Positions 38,201 through 48,167 are shown, counted from the stretch's first letter. The stretch is 64,000 nt of DNA from Nocardia tengchongensis (GCF_018362975.1 NZ_CP074371.1:620001-684000); one strand, 5' to 3'. A program made the numbers and translations. The notes: generated by a model not told the origin, from the letters alone.

Positions 38201-38997
38201 CGGTAGCTCATGGCGTCGGCCGCGAGCATGTCCACGTCCAGGTGCAGGCGCGTGCGCCCCTCCGGCAGCAGGGTCAGCGCGATGTCGACGACCTGGCCGT
38301 CCTGCACCGCCATCAGCTGGTGAGTCCGCTTGTCCCGCAGTTCTTCCAGCGCCCGCTCCGCCGACTCGGCATCGGCGTCCCGCAGATCGGTGACGCTCCA
38401 CACCTCCCGGCCCGGTCGCTCCAGCGTCTGCTGCGTCCCGTCCGGCAGGAACCGGGTCCGCAGCATGGGATGCCGCCGCACCAGCGCCGCGACCGCCGTC
38501 CCCAACCGCTCCGGATCGACTCCGGCCCCGTCGAATTCGACGTAGAGGTGCGCCGCGACGGCCCCCAGCTCCTGCCCGTCCGACCGCCCTACCCAGTACG
38601 CGTGCTGCATCGGAGCGAGCGCGAAGGGTGTCCCGTCGTCGAGCGAGTCGTCAGCGCCGAGACCGGTTTCCGCATCCCGCACCGCTTGCGGCGCGACCGG
38701 CTCGACCGTAGGCACGGCCGACTCCGTCGCCGGTGCGGCCGATTCCGCGTCCGTGCCGCCGAGCAGCAGGTGCCAGGCCGCGACCGTGGGTTCGGCGGCG
38801 AGCTGGGCGAAGTTGACGGCCAGGCCGCGTTTGCGCCAGGAGCCCGCGAGTTTCATGGTGCGGATGGAGTCCAGGCCGAGCTGAATGAGGTCGTCGTGGT
38901 CGGCGATGGCGGCGGGGTCGAGGTCGAGGTGACCGGCGATGGCGGTGCGGATCTCGTCCCGGGCGATGCTCGCCGACGGCCCCTGAGGTGACTCCAT
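35236..38997 (-). CDS. mbtB: Siderophore NRPS, ArCP-Cy-A-PCP (MbtB-like)
   Basis: A 1253-aa nonribosomal peptide synthetase. Modules in order: an aryl carrier domain with the phosphopantetheine Ser44 in LGLDSIRT; a cyclisation domain starting PFALAPMQHAYWVGR with the Cy motif DMLAADAMS (D-x4-D instead of HHxxxDG); an adenylation domain (LFTSGSTGRPKG, GELWIGGEGVAAGY, YRTGDLARY, NGKPDRK); and a carrier domain with Ser1181 in LGGDS. As in MbtB, it would take salicylate, attach Ser or Thr (Cys less likely) and close a phenyl-oxazoline. ATG 38997 follows AAGGAGT; a GTG 39 nt upstream is weaker. Divergent from the ligase with an IdeR box between. The Nocardia name would be nbt. Confidence 0.92.
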   Translation of the reverse strand: MESPQGPSASIARDEIRTAIAGHLDLDPAAIADHDDLIQLGLDSIRTMKLAGSWRKRGLAVNFAQLAAEPTVAAWHLLLGGTDAESAAPATESAVPTVEPVAPQAVRDAETGLGADDSLDDGTPFALAPMQHAYWVGRSDGQELGAVAAHLYVEFDGAGVDPERLGTAVAALVRRHPMLRTRFLPDGTQQTLERPGREVWSVTDLRDADAESAERALEELRDKRTHQLMAVQDGQVVDIALTLLPEGRTRLHLDVDMLAADAMSYRILVADLARLYHGEQLPPQDYTFRQYLAEHAAPAPERAADRDWWQQRLPELPGAPELPRATDVITRPNPTERDGAPGSTVNPESSASSEAGERAARTVRLHRWLSPEAKGRMFAAAHARGITPAMALASVFAETIGGWSAQRRFLLNLPLFHREPVHPQVDGVVGDFTSSVLLEVDVTEPATVTDRARALQRELHAAGAHSGYTGLEVLRDLGRLRAEPVLAPIVYTSAINLGELFADRVTETFGDPVWIISQGPQVLLDAQVTEVRGGLLLNWDVRADAFPAAMVETMFTRYIDAVLRLAGGDEPADGSAEPGHGTADSAGAVAAEDRTGEAPAVSAAAGAPGGAGWEAEAAVRIPVEQAVVRTRVNATDGPVAGRALHTGLFEFAATTPDAPAVLWEPEFGSAASVLTYRELAAQALAVAGALRAAGVRPGDAVAVQLPKGPDQILATVGVLAAGAVYVPIGFDQPEGRRAEILRTGEVVAAVTAGGDVPGLPTLALSAARLYPEPLSQPVLPDPEAIAYVLFTSGSTGRPKGVEVPHRAAMNTIDDLNERFGIGVDDRALALSALEFDLSVYDIFGLLSAGGAVIALDEGQRGEPGRWVELIRRHRVSVVNCVPSLLDMLLEAAAGKPVDSLRMVILGGDWVDVALPGRLAAVAPDCRFAGLGGATETAIHSTIREVVNAEVPQEWSAVPYGTPLRNVRCRVVGPSGQDCPDWVTGELWIGGEGVAAGYRGDPERTADRFVTHEGVRWYRTGDLARYLPDGCLEFLGRADHQVKIRGYRVELGEVESVLRGLPGVRHAIAAVVGAAAPKLAAVLVADDGVALDVPVLLEAAANLLPAYMIPDRVESLAELPFTSNGKPDRKAIGALLAAGERAGEFVAPRGDVERAVADIVATVLGRESVGVTDDFFALGGDSVLATAVIARVRDWLDSPDTVVADFFAARTVAGLSARLLDREQRAGATGRLDEVARLYLEVAAMSDDEVLALS

Positions 38998-39086
38998 TTC
39001 CGCTGGTACTCCTTGTTCGAGGGGTTGGGTGGGCACGGCCGATCCGGGGATTCGGATGTCGTTCGGCAGAAGCGTAACCCATAGAG

Positions 39087-39105
39087 ATAGGGTTGCCTAA
39101 CCTAT
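39087..39105 (+). promoter_or_regulatory. IdeR (iron) box between NRPS and salicyl-AMP ligase genes
   Basis: ATAGGGTTGCCTAACCTAT matches the 19-bp IdeR/DtxR consensus TTAGGTTAGGCTAACCTAA at 14 positions with good symmetry. It lies in the divergent gap, as in the mbtA-mbtB region of M. tuberculosis, so iron-loaded IdeR would repress both genes. Confidence 0.85.
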
Positions 39106-39139
39106 GCAAGGACACCCTTACCAGCAAGAGGTCAGAGCA

Positions 39140-40756
39140 GTGACAAGCACCGCACCCGCGGACCATCGCGACGGATTCGTCCCCTTCCCCGCCGACCTCG
39201 CCGAGCGGTACCGGCGAGAGGGCTACTGGGCGGGCAGGCCACTGGGGGAACTCCTGCGCGACGCCGCCCGGCAGTGGCCCGCCCGGCCCGCCCTGCTGAG
39301 CGACCAGCCCGCCGCGACCACCTACGCCGAACTCGACCACGCCGCCGACCGGATGGCACACGGATTCCTGGCGCTGGGCGTACATCCCGGTGACCGCGTC
39401 GTACTCCAGCTGCCCAACACCCCGGAATTCCTGCCGCTGCTGTTCGGACTGCTGCGCGCCGGCATCATCCCGGTGCTCACCCTGCCCGCGCACCGCCGCG
39501 CCGAGATCGAGCACCTGACCCGGCTGTCCAACGCGGTCGCGTACGTCATCGCCGACCGCCTGGGCGACTTCGACTACCGCACCCTGGCCGCCGAGGTCCG
39601 CGCGCACGTCCCGGACCTGCGCCACGTCCTGGTACTCGGCGATCCCGGCCCCTTCACCGACCTGAATTCGATTCCTGCCGATGGCGATTCACTCCCCGAG
39701 GTCGACGCCTCGGACATCGCGCTGATGCTGGTGTCCGGCGGCACCACGGGCCTGCCCAAGCTGATCGCCCGCACCCACGACGACTACGTCTACAACGCCA
39801 CCGCCAGCGCCGAGGTCTGCGAGCTCGGCCCCGAGGACGTGTATCTCGCGACCCTGCCTGTCGCCCACAACTTCCCGCTGGCCTGCCCCGGCGTGCTGGG
39901 CACCGTGGCCACCGGCGGGTCCATGGCCTTCGTCACCGACCCCAGCCCGGAGAGCGCCTTCGCCGCCATCGAACGCCACCGGGTGACGGTCACCGCCGTG
40001 GTGCCGCCGCTGGCCCAATTGTGGTGCGCGGCAGTGGAATGGGAGGACGCCGACCTGTCGTCGCTGCGCCTGCTCCAGGTCGGCGGCGCGAAACTGGCCG
40101 AGGTCAACGCCCGCGAGGTGGCGCCCGCGCTGGGCGTCCGGCTGCAGCAGGTGTTCGGCATGGCGGAGGGCCTGCTCAACTACACCCGCGCCGAGGATTC
40201 CGACGATCTGGTGTGCACCACCCAGGGCCGCCCCCTCGCCCCCGCCGACGAGGTGCGGGTGGTGGACGAGCAGGGCCGCGACGTCGCCGACGGCGAGGAG
40301 GGCGAACTGCTCACCCGCGGCCCCTACACGCTGCGCGGCTACTACCGCGCCCCCGAACACAACGCGCGCGCCTTCACCCCCGACGGCTTCTACCGCAGCG
40401 GCGACCTGGTGCGCCGGCTGCCCAGCGGCCACCTGATCGTGTCGGGCCGCATCAAGGACGTGATCAACCGGGGCGGCGAGAACATCTCCTGCGACGAGCT
40501 CGAGGAGCACCTGCTCGCCTATCCAGGCGTCCGGCACGCGGCCGCCGTCGGCCTGCCCGACCCGGGCCTGGGCGAGAAGGTGGGCGTGGTCCTGGTGACC
40601 GAGGGCGAACTGCCGTCGCTGCCCGACATCAAGGCCTTCCTGACCGACCGCGGCCTGGCCACCTACAAACTCCCGGATATGTTGCGGCAGGCCGATTCCC
40701 TGCCCGTCACCGCCGTCGGCAAAATCGACAAAAAAGCCCTTGCCGCGCGCCACTGA
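39140..40756 (+). CDS. mbtA: Salicyl-AMP ligase (MbtA/DhbE family)
   Basis: A 538-aa stand-alone aryl acid adenylating enzyme. It activates salicylate (or 2,3-dihydroxybenzoate) with ATP and loads it on the aryl carrier domain of the NRPS encoded opposite. Motifs: LMLVSGGTTGLPK, PVAHNFPLACPGVLG, VFGMAEGLLNYTR and RIKDVINRGGENISC, with the final catalytic Lys in VGKIDKKAL. GTG 39140 has AAGAGG upstream; the ATG at 39104 lies inside the IdeR box and is not the start. The clear absence of a dihydroxybenzoate pathway and the presence of salicylate synthase favour salicylate. Confidence 0.92.
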   Translation: MTSTAPADHRDGFVPFPADLAERYRREGYWAGRPLGELLRDAARQWPARPALLSDQPAATTYAELDHAADRMAHGFLALGVHPGDRVVLQLPNTPEFLPLLFGLLRAGIIPVLTLPAHRRAEIEHLTRLSNAVAYVIADRLGDFDYRTLAAEVRAHVPDLRHVLVLGDPGPFTDLNSIPADGDSLPEVDASDIALMLVSGGTTGLPKLIARTHDDYVYNATASAEVCELGPEDVYLATLPVAHNFPLACPGVLGTVATGGSMAFVTDPSPESAFAAIERHRVTVTAVVPPLAQLWCAAVEWEDADLSSLRLLQVGGAKLAEVNAREVAPALGVRLQQVFGMAEGLLNYTRAEDSDDLVCTTQGRPLAPADEVRVVDEQGRDVADGEEGELLTRGPYTLRGYYRAPEHNARAFTPDGFYRSGDLVRRLPSGHLIVSGRIKDVINRGGENISCDELEEHLLAYPGVRHAAAVGLPDPGLGEKVGVVLVTEGELPSLPDIKAFLTDRGLATYKLPDMLRQADSLPVTAVGKIDKKALAARH

Positions 40757-40779
40757 CCGTTCCGTCATAGAGTTCATCT

Positions 40780-41648
40780 ATGGGCGGGTGGAGCGCAGCG
40801 GATATTCCTGACCAGAGCGGCCGGATCGTCATCGTGACCGGCGCGACCAGCGGACTGGGCGAGGCCACCGCCCGGGCCCTGGCCGCCGCCGGGGCACAGG
40901 TGATCATGGCCTGCCGCAATGAGATCAAGGCGCGGGCGGTGGCCGCGACCATGACCGGGAACGTCCAGATCCGCGCCTGGATCTGGCCGACCTGGCCTCG
41001 GTGCGCGCCTTCGCCGGCACCGTCGAGCGGGCCGATGTGCTGGTGAACAACGCGGGCGTGATGGCGGTGCCGAAACGCGCCACCGCCGACGGCTTCGAAT
41101 TGCAGATCGGCACCAACTATCTCGGCCACTTCGCGCTGACCGGCCTACTGCTGGACCGGATTTCGGAGCGGGTGGTGAACACCTCCAGCCTCACCCACCT
41201 GATCGGCCGCATCGATCTGGAGGACCTGAACTGGGAGCGGCGCGCCTACTCCCGCTTCGGCGCGTACGCGCAATCCAAACTGGCGATGCTGCTGTTCACC
41301 TACGAACTGCAGCGGCGGCTGACGGTCACCGGCGCACCGAAACTGTCGGTGGCCGCGCACCCCGGCTACGCCGCCACCGAGATCAGCGGCGAGACCCAGA
41401 ACGTGCTCGAGCAGCTGGTCGGACTCGGCAACCGGCTGGTGGCGCAGAGCGCCGAGATGGGCGCGCTGCCAACGCTGTACGCGGCGACCGCCGACGTCGA
41501 GCCGGGCGCCTACTACGGGCCGAACCGGTTCAACTGGCGCGGCCACCCCACCCGGGTGGATTCCAACGCCGCCTCCCACGACGAGAAGACCGCCCGGCAG
41601 CTCTGGGAGCTGTCCGAGCGGTTGACGGGCGTCGACTTCCCGATCTGA
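40780..41648 (+). pseudogene. SDR oxidoreductase, copy B, split by one-base deletion
   Basis: Paralogue of copy A along its whole length: [47 protein letters not shown] and [20 protein letters not shown]. The first frame runs 40780-41046; the homology moves to the frame ending at 41648 after VQIRA. Adding one C at about 40975 restores [19 protein letters not shown], giving about 289 aa. All catalytic residues would then be intact. Starts 24 bp after the ligase and is probably cotranscribed with it under IdeR. A sequence error is likely. Confidence 0.82.
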
Positions 41649-41651
41649 GGG

Positions 41652-42985
<1,334 letters not shown>

Positions 42986-42993
42986 CAGACCTC

Positions 42994-43012
42994 CAAGGTT
43001 ATGCTTACCTAA
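42994..43012 (-). promoter_or_regulatory. IdeR box 1 upstream of salicylate synthase
   Basis: CAAGGTTATGCTTACCTAA matches the IdeR consensus at 15 of 19 positions. It lies between the promoter region and the ribosome site of the salicylate synthase. Confidence 0.82.
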
Positions 43013-43020
43013 CTCGAAAG

Positions 43021-43039
43021 TGAGGTTAGCATTACCTTC
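43021..43039 (-). promoter_or_regulatory. IdeR box 2 upstream of salicylate synthase
   Basis: TGAGGTTAGCATTACCTTC matches the IdeR consensus at 13 of 19 positions, 27 bp from box 1 (centre to centre), as in tandem IdeR operators. Confidence 0.65.
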
Positions 43040-43183
43040 CCGTGGATGGGGAGGGCTGCCGAGCGAGATCGATCACGACGCCCCCGAAACCCCGGGTCCG
43101 ACCGGCTAATTGCCCGACCTCCCGACCCTGCGCCCCGGATTGGGATTCAATGGATCGCAGCGGCCCATGCGGAGGGAACGAAG

Positions 43184-45553
43184 ATGCTCGATCATGACAG
43201 CCGGCTCCCCGAAGCCGCGCTCAGCTCCCCGCAGTCCGTGGTCGCCCTGGTCGACGCCACCTCCCGGGTGGAGCGCGAACTCATCGGGCACTGGCTCGCC
43301 GAAGGCGGCATCACCCAGGAGTTCGGCACCTCCGCCCCCGTCACCCAGATCGACCTCGACCCGGCCGCCGTCACCGACCGGCTCGTCCGGCGCGGCGACG
43401 ACCCGCTGGTGGTACCGGTCCGCGTGCTGTGGCTGCCGCCCGAACGAGACGGCGTGCGCCGCACCACCTTCAGCGATCTGCTCACCATGTCCAACCCGCG
43501 CAAACCGCACCGGTTCATGCAGCGGCGACTGCTCGGCAAGGCCCCCGACCGGCACCTGGTCCTCACCGGGCAACCCGCCCGGCTCAGCGAACTGCGCGCC
43601 AACAACCCCGCATCCGCGATCGTGCCCGACGCCTTCGGGCGGGCCATCGTGCGCGCCGGCATCGTCGCCCTCGAACGCGCCGAACGCGCCGTCATCGGCG
43701 ACCGGTACAAGGTGCCGCGCCTGGTGGTCGAGGAGATCCTCGACTCCCCCGAATTCCTGCGGCGACTCGACACCATCGCCGTGGAGGCCGGGCTCCCGCC
43801 CCGCGAGGTGTACCGGCGCGCCGAGAAGGGCCTGCGCGAACTCGTCGCCGCGCAGAGCCGCCTGGTCTCGGACCTGTTCACCCAGGCCATGCGACCCGTG
43901 CACGCCTCCACCTGGAACGTCGACGCCGACGAAACCGGGCTGGACCGGCTGCGCTCGCTCAACCGGCGCTACCCGCTGGTCTTCCTGCCCTCACACCGCT
44001 CCTACGTCGACGCCTTCGTGCTCGGGGACATCCTGGCGCGCAACGACTTCCCGCCCAACCACGTCGTCGGCGGCGCCAACCTCAAGTTCTGGCCGATCGG
44101 GCCCATCGCCCGGCGCACCGGAACCGTGTTCATCCGCCGCAGTTTCGGCGACGACGAGGTCTACAAGGCCGTCGTCGAGGAATACTTCGCCTACCTGCTC
44201 TCCAAACGCTTCAACCTGGAGTGGTACTTCGAAGGCGGCCGCACCCGCACCGGCAAACTCCGCCCGCCCCGCTACGGCCTGCTGAATTACCTTGCGGCGG
44301 CGCTGCGTTCGAAACGCATCGACGACGTCATGCTGGTGCCGGTCTCCATCACCTACGAACGGCTCAACGAGATCGGGGCCATCGCGGTCGAACAGACCGG
44401 CGGCGGCAAACAGGCCGAAGGCCTCACCTGGCTGGCCCGCTACGTCCGCAACCAGCAGCACTCCGCCGGGCACGTGTACGTGCGCTTCGGCACCCCGCTC
44501 TCGGCCCGCGAACGGCTCGCCGTCTACGGAGATCCGCTGACGGCACACCCGAATTCGACCGACGACGACGCCGTCGAAGCCGAACACCTGGCGGTGCAGC
44601 GACTCGCCTTCGAAGTGGCCGTCGGCATCAACGAGGTCACCCCCATCACCGTCAACGCCCTCACCGCCCTGGTGCTGCTCGGCGTCCACGAACGCGCCCT
44701 CACCCGCACCGAACTGCGCACCGCCATCGCCCCCGTACTCGGCTACATCGAGAGCCGCGGCCTGCCCGGCGGCGAACTCGACACCCTGCGCGACGACCAC
44801 GGACTCGCCGTGGTGCTCGAACAACTCGCCGTCGCCACCGTCGTCACCGTGTACCGCGCCGGACTGGAACCGGTGTACGCCATCCACGCCGGCGCCCACC
44901 TCGAGGCCGCCTTCTACCGCAACAGCGCCGTGCACTGGTTCGTCAACCGCGCCATCCTCGAACTCGCCGTGCTCACCGGCGTCGAAGCCCCCGAAGGCGA
45001 TCAGCTGCGGGCCGGCTGGGACGCCGCCTACCGGCTGCGCGACCTGCTCAAATTCGAATTCTTCTTCCCCGAACGCGCCGAATTCACCAGCCAGCTCAAC
45101 GCCGAGATGCTGCGCGTCGACCCCGAATGGCACAGCCGCACCGCCGCCGGCACCCTCGGCTCCGAAATCCTGGCCCGGCTCGCCGACTCCGGCTTCATGA
45201 TGGCGCACCGCGTCCTGCGCTCCTTCTTCGACTCGCAGCTGGTGGTCGCCGAACGACTCGCCGCCCGCGACCCCGTCATCGACGTCGACCGCAAGGCCCT
45301 CATCGACGAATGCCTGCAGGTGGGCAAACAGATGCTGCTGCAACAACGCCTGCACAGCCCCGAATCGGTGTCCTCCGAATTGTTCGGCAGCGCCGTCAAA
45401 CTCGCCGACAACCACGGCCTGCTCACCCCCGCCGGCGATCCCGCCGACCTGGCCGCCCGCCGCAGCGCCTTCGCCGCCGAACTGCGCGCCATCGGACAAC
45501 GCATCTCCCGCGCCGCCACCCTCGACCCCTCCAACCGCCGGGAAGCACTATGA
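43184..45553 (+). CDS. plsB: Glycerol-3-phosphate acyltransferase (PlsB)
   Basis: A 789-aa membrane-associated enzyme that acylates glycerol 3-phosphate at position 1, the first step of phospholipid synthesis. The acyltransferase motifs are visible: the H-x4-D box as PSHRSYVDAF, GGANLKFWPIGP, then GTVFIRRSF and YFEGGRTRTGKL, and LVPVSITYERL. Long N- and C-terminal regions are as in PlsB of E. coli and mycobacterial PlsB2 (Rv2482c). ATG 43184 follows GGAGGGAACG; an upstream extension is open but not conserved. It overlaps the next gene by ATGA, so the two steps of phosphatidate synthesis are coupled. Confidence 0.93.
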   Translation: MLDHDSRLPEAALSSPQSVVALVDATSRVERELIGHWLAEGGITQEFGTSAPVTQIDLDPAAVTDRLVRRGDDPLVVPVRVLWLPPERDGVRRTTFSDLLTMSNPRKPHRFMQRRLLGKAPDRHLVLTGQPARLSELRANNPASAIVPDAFGRAIVRAGIVALERAERAVIGDRYKVPRLVVEEILDSPEFLRRLDTIAVEAGLPPREVYRRAEKGLRELVAAQSRLVSDLFTQAMRPVHASTWNVDADETGLDRLRSLNRRYPLVFLPSHRSYVDAFVLGDILARNDFPPNHVVGGANLKFWPIGPIARRTGTVFIRRSFGDDEVYKAVVEEYFAYLLSKRFNLEWYFEGGRTRTGKLRPPRYGLLNYLAAALRSKRIDDVMLVPVSITYERLNEIGAIAVEQTGGGKQAEGLTWLARYVRNQQHSAGHVYVRFGTPLSARERLAVYGDPLTAHPNSTDDDAVEAEHLAVQRLAFEVAVGINEVTPITVNALTALVLLGVHERALTRTELRTAIAPVLGYIESRGLPGGELDTLRDDHGLAVVLEQLAVATVVTVYRAGLEPVYAIHAGAHLEAAFYRNSAVHWFVNRAILELAVLTGVEAPEGDQLRAGWDAAYRLRDLLKFEFFFPERAEFTSQLNAEMLRVDPEWHSRTAAGTLGSEILARLADSGFMMAHRVLRSFFDSQLVVAERLAARDPVIDVDRKALIDECLQVGKQMLLQQRLHSPESVSSELFGSAVKLADNHGLLTPAGDPADLAARRSAFAAELRAIGQRISRAATLDPSNRREAL

Positions 45554-47067
45554 CGCACCGGGTCCGGGGCCGCGCGGCGGGCCGCCCCACCCTGCCGCCG
45601 CGCCCCGGCGTCGGCGTCACCCAGCGCCCCGTCGGCGCACAAGATCTCGGCGCCGCCCTCGCCGCCGTCCGCACCGGCCCGCAGGGACCCCGCGTCGCCG
45701 CCATCTTCGACTTCGGCGGCACCGTCGTGCACGGCTTCAACCCGCCCCCGCTCGCCCGCCGGATGCTGCGGCGCGGCAGCGCCCGCGGCGCGCTCACCGC
45801 CAGCCTGCTCGGCAGCATCCGCGGCGCCCGCAGCGAAGGCGAATACGAACGCTTCCTGCAAGCCGCCATGTACGACTGGGCCGGAGTCCCCGAAACCGAA
45901 CTCGCCGAACTCGGGCGGCAGACCTTCGCCCGCAACGTGTACGGGCACATCTACCCCGAATCATGGCGGCTGGTCCGCGAACACGAAGCCGCCGGGCACA
46001 CCCTGGTCCTGATCAGCTCGATCAGCCGCTACCAGGTGGAACCGGTCGCCGAGGAACTCGGCATCCCGCACGTGCTGTGCACCGGCATGGCCGTCCAGGA
46101 CGGCGTGCTCACCGGGCACGTCGAGGGAAAACCGCTGTGGCGCAACGGCAAGGCCGACGCCGTCCGCCGCTTCGCCATCGCCCACGACCTCGACCTCACC
46201 CAGAGCTGGGCCTACGCCGACAGCGCCGCCGACCTGCCGCTACTGCAGACCGCCGGACACCCGGTGGCGGTCAACCCGGACCCGCGCGTGGTGCTGGAAG
46301 CCGCCGAAAAGGATTGGCCGGTCCTGCATTTCCGGCCCCGGCAAGCGCCCAAGGCCACCGACTACGCCCGCACCCTGGCCGGCTTCACCGGATTGCTGGG
46401 CGGGGCGCTGTTCGGCGTCGCGGCCAAGGCGCACACCAAACAACGCCGCCAGATGGCGGATTCGATGATGACCTACGCCGCGGACTCGACCCTGCGCGGC
46501 ACCGGCGTGAAGGTCCGGGTCACCGGCGCGGAATACGCGCGCTCCCCGCGCCCGGCCGTGTTCATCTTCAACCACCAGAGCCAGTTCGACATCGTGGTGC
46601 TCGCGGAGGTCCTGGGCACCGGCTTCACCGGCGTCGCCAAACGGGAGATCACCAAGAACCCGGTCTTCGGTCCCCTCATGCGCTTCGTGGAAGTGACCTT
46701 CATCGACCGCGGGGACACCGTCGCCGCCAAGGCCGCGCTGGAACCGGTCGTCGAAACCCTGCGCGGCGGACTGTCGGTGGTGATCGCCCCGGAAGGCACC
46801 CGCTCGCTGACACCGCGCGTCGGCGCGTTCAAGAAGGGCGCGTTCCACATCGCACGGCAGGCGGGCGTCCCGATCATCCCGGTGGTGATCCGCAATGCCG
46901 GCGAGATCGCCTGGCGAAACTCCGCCGTCGTGCGCAAGGGCGTGGTCGACGTGGCCGTGCTACCGCCGATCGACGTCGGCGGCTGGGACCCGGCCCGGAT
47001 GGACAGCGAAGTGGAGCAGGTCCGACAACTGTTCGTCGAAACCCTGCTCCACTGGCCGGAAAATTAG
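45550..47067 (+). CDS. plsC: HAD phosphatase-like / 1-acylglycerol-3-phosphate acyltransferase fusion (PlsC)
   Basis: A 505-aa two-domain protein like mycobacterial Rv2483c. Residues about 48-255 form a HAD-IB (SerB-like) domain; residues about 300-500 form an LPLAT acyltransferase with the NHQSQFD (H-x4-D) and APEGTRSLTP motifs. The second domain would add the second acyl chain to lysophosphatidate. The HAD nucleophile motif reads FDFGGTVV: the first Asp is kept but the second, the general acid, is Gly, so phosphatase activity is doubtful. Later HAD motifs (LVLISSISRYQ, Lys and ADSAADLPLL) look intact. ATG 45550 overlaps the plsB stop; the larger open frame upstream is a shadow. Confidence 0.9.
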   Translation: MTHRVRGRAAGRPTLPPRPGVGVTQRPVGAQDLGAALAAVRTGPQGPRVAAIFDFGGTVVHGFNPPPLARRMLRRGSARGALTASLLGSIRGARSEGEYERFLQAAMYDWAGVPETELAELGRQTFARNVYGHIYPESWRLVREHEAAGHTLVLISSISRYQVEPVAEELGIPHVLCTGMAVQDGVLTGHVEGKPLWRNGKADAVRRFAIAHDLDLTQSWAYADSAADLPLLQTAGHPVAVNPDPRVVLEAAEKDWPVLHFRPRQAPKATDYARTLAGFTGLLGGALFGVAAKAHTKQRRQMADSMMTYAADSTLRGTGVKVRVTGAEYARSPRPAVFIFNHQSQFDIVVLAEVLGTGFTGVAKREITKNPVFGPLMRFVEVTFIDRGDTVAAKAALEPVVETLRGGLSVVIAPEGTRSLTPRVGAFKKGAFHIARQAGVPIIPVVIRNAGEIAWRNSAVVRKGVVDVAVLPPIDVGGWDPARMDSEVEQVRQLFVETLLHWPEN

Positions 47068-47783
47068 ACCGAGCGCCCGAAGAGCAGTTTCCACGGCATC
47101 GCCGCGGACTCCAGCTGCACCTTGAGGCTCATCTTCGACGCGCCGAGGGTGCGCTCCTCGAACCGGATCGGGACCTCGGCGATCGAGATGCCCTTCTTCA
47201 CGGTCCGGTAGTTCATCTCGACCTGGAACGAGTAACCGTTCGACTTGATCGAGGCCACGTCGATGGCGCGCAGCGTGTCCGCCTTCCACGCCTTGAAACC
47301 GGCGGTGGCGTCCTTGACGCCCAGGCGCAGGATCATGTTCACGTAGAAGTTGGCCCAGGCCGAGAGCGCCTTGCGGTACCACTTCCACTCCGCGGCGGTG
47401 GAACCACCGGGGACGTAACGGGATCCGAGCACCACGCCGGCGTCGGTGGTCTGCAGCTTGTCCAGCATGGCCGGAATGACCTCGGCCGGGTGCGACAAGT
47501 CGGCGTCCATCTGGATCACCACGTCCGCGCCGTCGGCGAGCGCCTGGGTGATGCCGGCGATGTAGGCGCGGCCCAGGCCGTCCTTCTCCGTCCGGTGCAG
47601 CACGCTCACCACGTTCGGCAGATCGGCGGCCAGCTTGTCCGCGACCTCGCCGGTGCCGTCGGGCGAATTGTCGTCGACCACCAGCACATGCAGGTCGTCC
47701 ACCGGCAGTGCGGTCAGCCGCTCCACCGCAACGGGCAGGTTCTCCCGCTCGTTGTAGGTCGGCACCACCACGGTGACCTTCAA
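47064..47783 (-). CDS. ppm1: Polyprenol monophosphomannose synthase (GT2)
   Basis: A 239-aa GT-A glycosyltransferase that moves mannose from GDP-mannose to polyprenyl phosphate, the donor for lipomannan and lipoarabinomannan. Motifs: VVVPTYNERENLP, VVDDNSPDGTGEV, QMDADLSHP (DxD-like metal site), GSRYVPGG and the C-terminal EVPIRFEERTLGASKMS. It is the catalytic domain only, without the fused acyltransferase found in some relatives. TTG at 47783 is accepted as the start because GGGAGGG lies 7 nt before it. The stop overlaps that of plsC (tail to tail). Confidence 0.92.
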   Translation of the reverse strand: MKVTVVVPTYNERENLPVAVERLTALPVDDLHVLVVDDNSPDGTGEVADKLAADLPNVVSVLHRTEKDGLGRAYIAGITQALADGADVVIQMDADLSHPAEVIPAMLDKLQTTDAGVVLGSRYVPGGSTAAEWKWYRKALSAWANFYVNMILRLGVKDATAGFKAWKADTLRAIDVASIKSNGYSFQVEMNYRTVKKGISIAEVPIRFEERTLGASKMSLKVQLESAAMPWKLLFGRSV

Positions 47784-47890
47784 GGTACGCCCTCCCGATC
47801 GGTCGTCTTCTGGCTCAGAAACCGTACCTGGTCCGCTCGAGTGCCTCGTGAGCGCACCGTGTAGGCGCGCTCACCCCCGTCACTCGAGCG

Positions 47891-48061
47891 TCAGTCGTCC
47901 TCTTGGTCGGCACGCCGGTTTCGTTCTCGCACAATATCCAACGCCCGCTCGGCTGTCGCCTGATCCGGGTACGGTCCCATCCGATCCCCGACCCAGCAGG
48001 ACTTCCCCTGCTCCGCCTTGTGGTGGGAGATGCAGTAATACCACTGGTTGTCCTCGGCCAT
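47891..48061 (-). CDS. Small conserved actinobacterial protein (56 aa)
   Basis: A 56-aa soluble protein: MAEDNQWYYCISHHKAEQGK, then WVGDRMGPYPDQATAERALD and a charged end RERNRRADQEDD. The pattern WYYC, GPYP and a helix with A-x-x-A-L resembles small uncharacterised proteins I associate with many actinomycetes. Two Cys and two His could bind a metal. ATG 48061 is favoured by similarity; an ATG at 48073 is also possible. Confidence 0.72.
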   Translation of the reverse strand: MAEDNQWYYCISHHKAEQGKSCWVGDRMGPYPDQATAERALDIVRERNRRADQEDD

Positions 48062-48120
48062 ACATCCCAGCATTCCACCAAGATCGGACCCGGGGACGAA
48101 AAAACACGCGGAAACGAAGA

Positions 48121-48155
48121 GAGCCCCCGCTCGCGTTGTCCGCGAGCAGGGGCTC
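48121..48155 (-). terminator. Terminator of the tRNA-Glu/Asp/Phe operon
   Basis: GAGCCCC and CGCTCGCG pair with their complements (one bulge) in 48121-48155. On the minus strand a run of six T follows about 15 nt further on. Confidence 0.75.
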
Positions 48156-48167
48156 CCTGCGATGAAG

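Noticed and set aside
39104..39139. ATG at 39104 as start of the salicyl-AMP ligase
   Set aside because: The codon lies within the IdeR box, so the transcript probably begins near or after it; GTG 39140 has the ribosome site.
43429..45549. Long in-frame N-terminal extension of the PlsC fusion across plsB
   Set aside because: Overlaps plsB in another frame with Arg/Pro-rich nonsense; the ATG at 45550 with ATGA overlap is the natural start.
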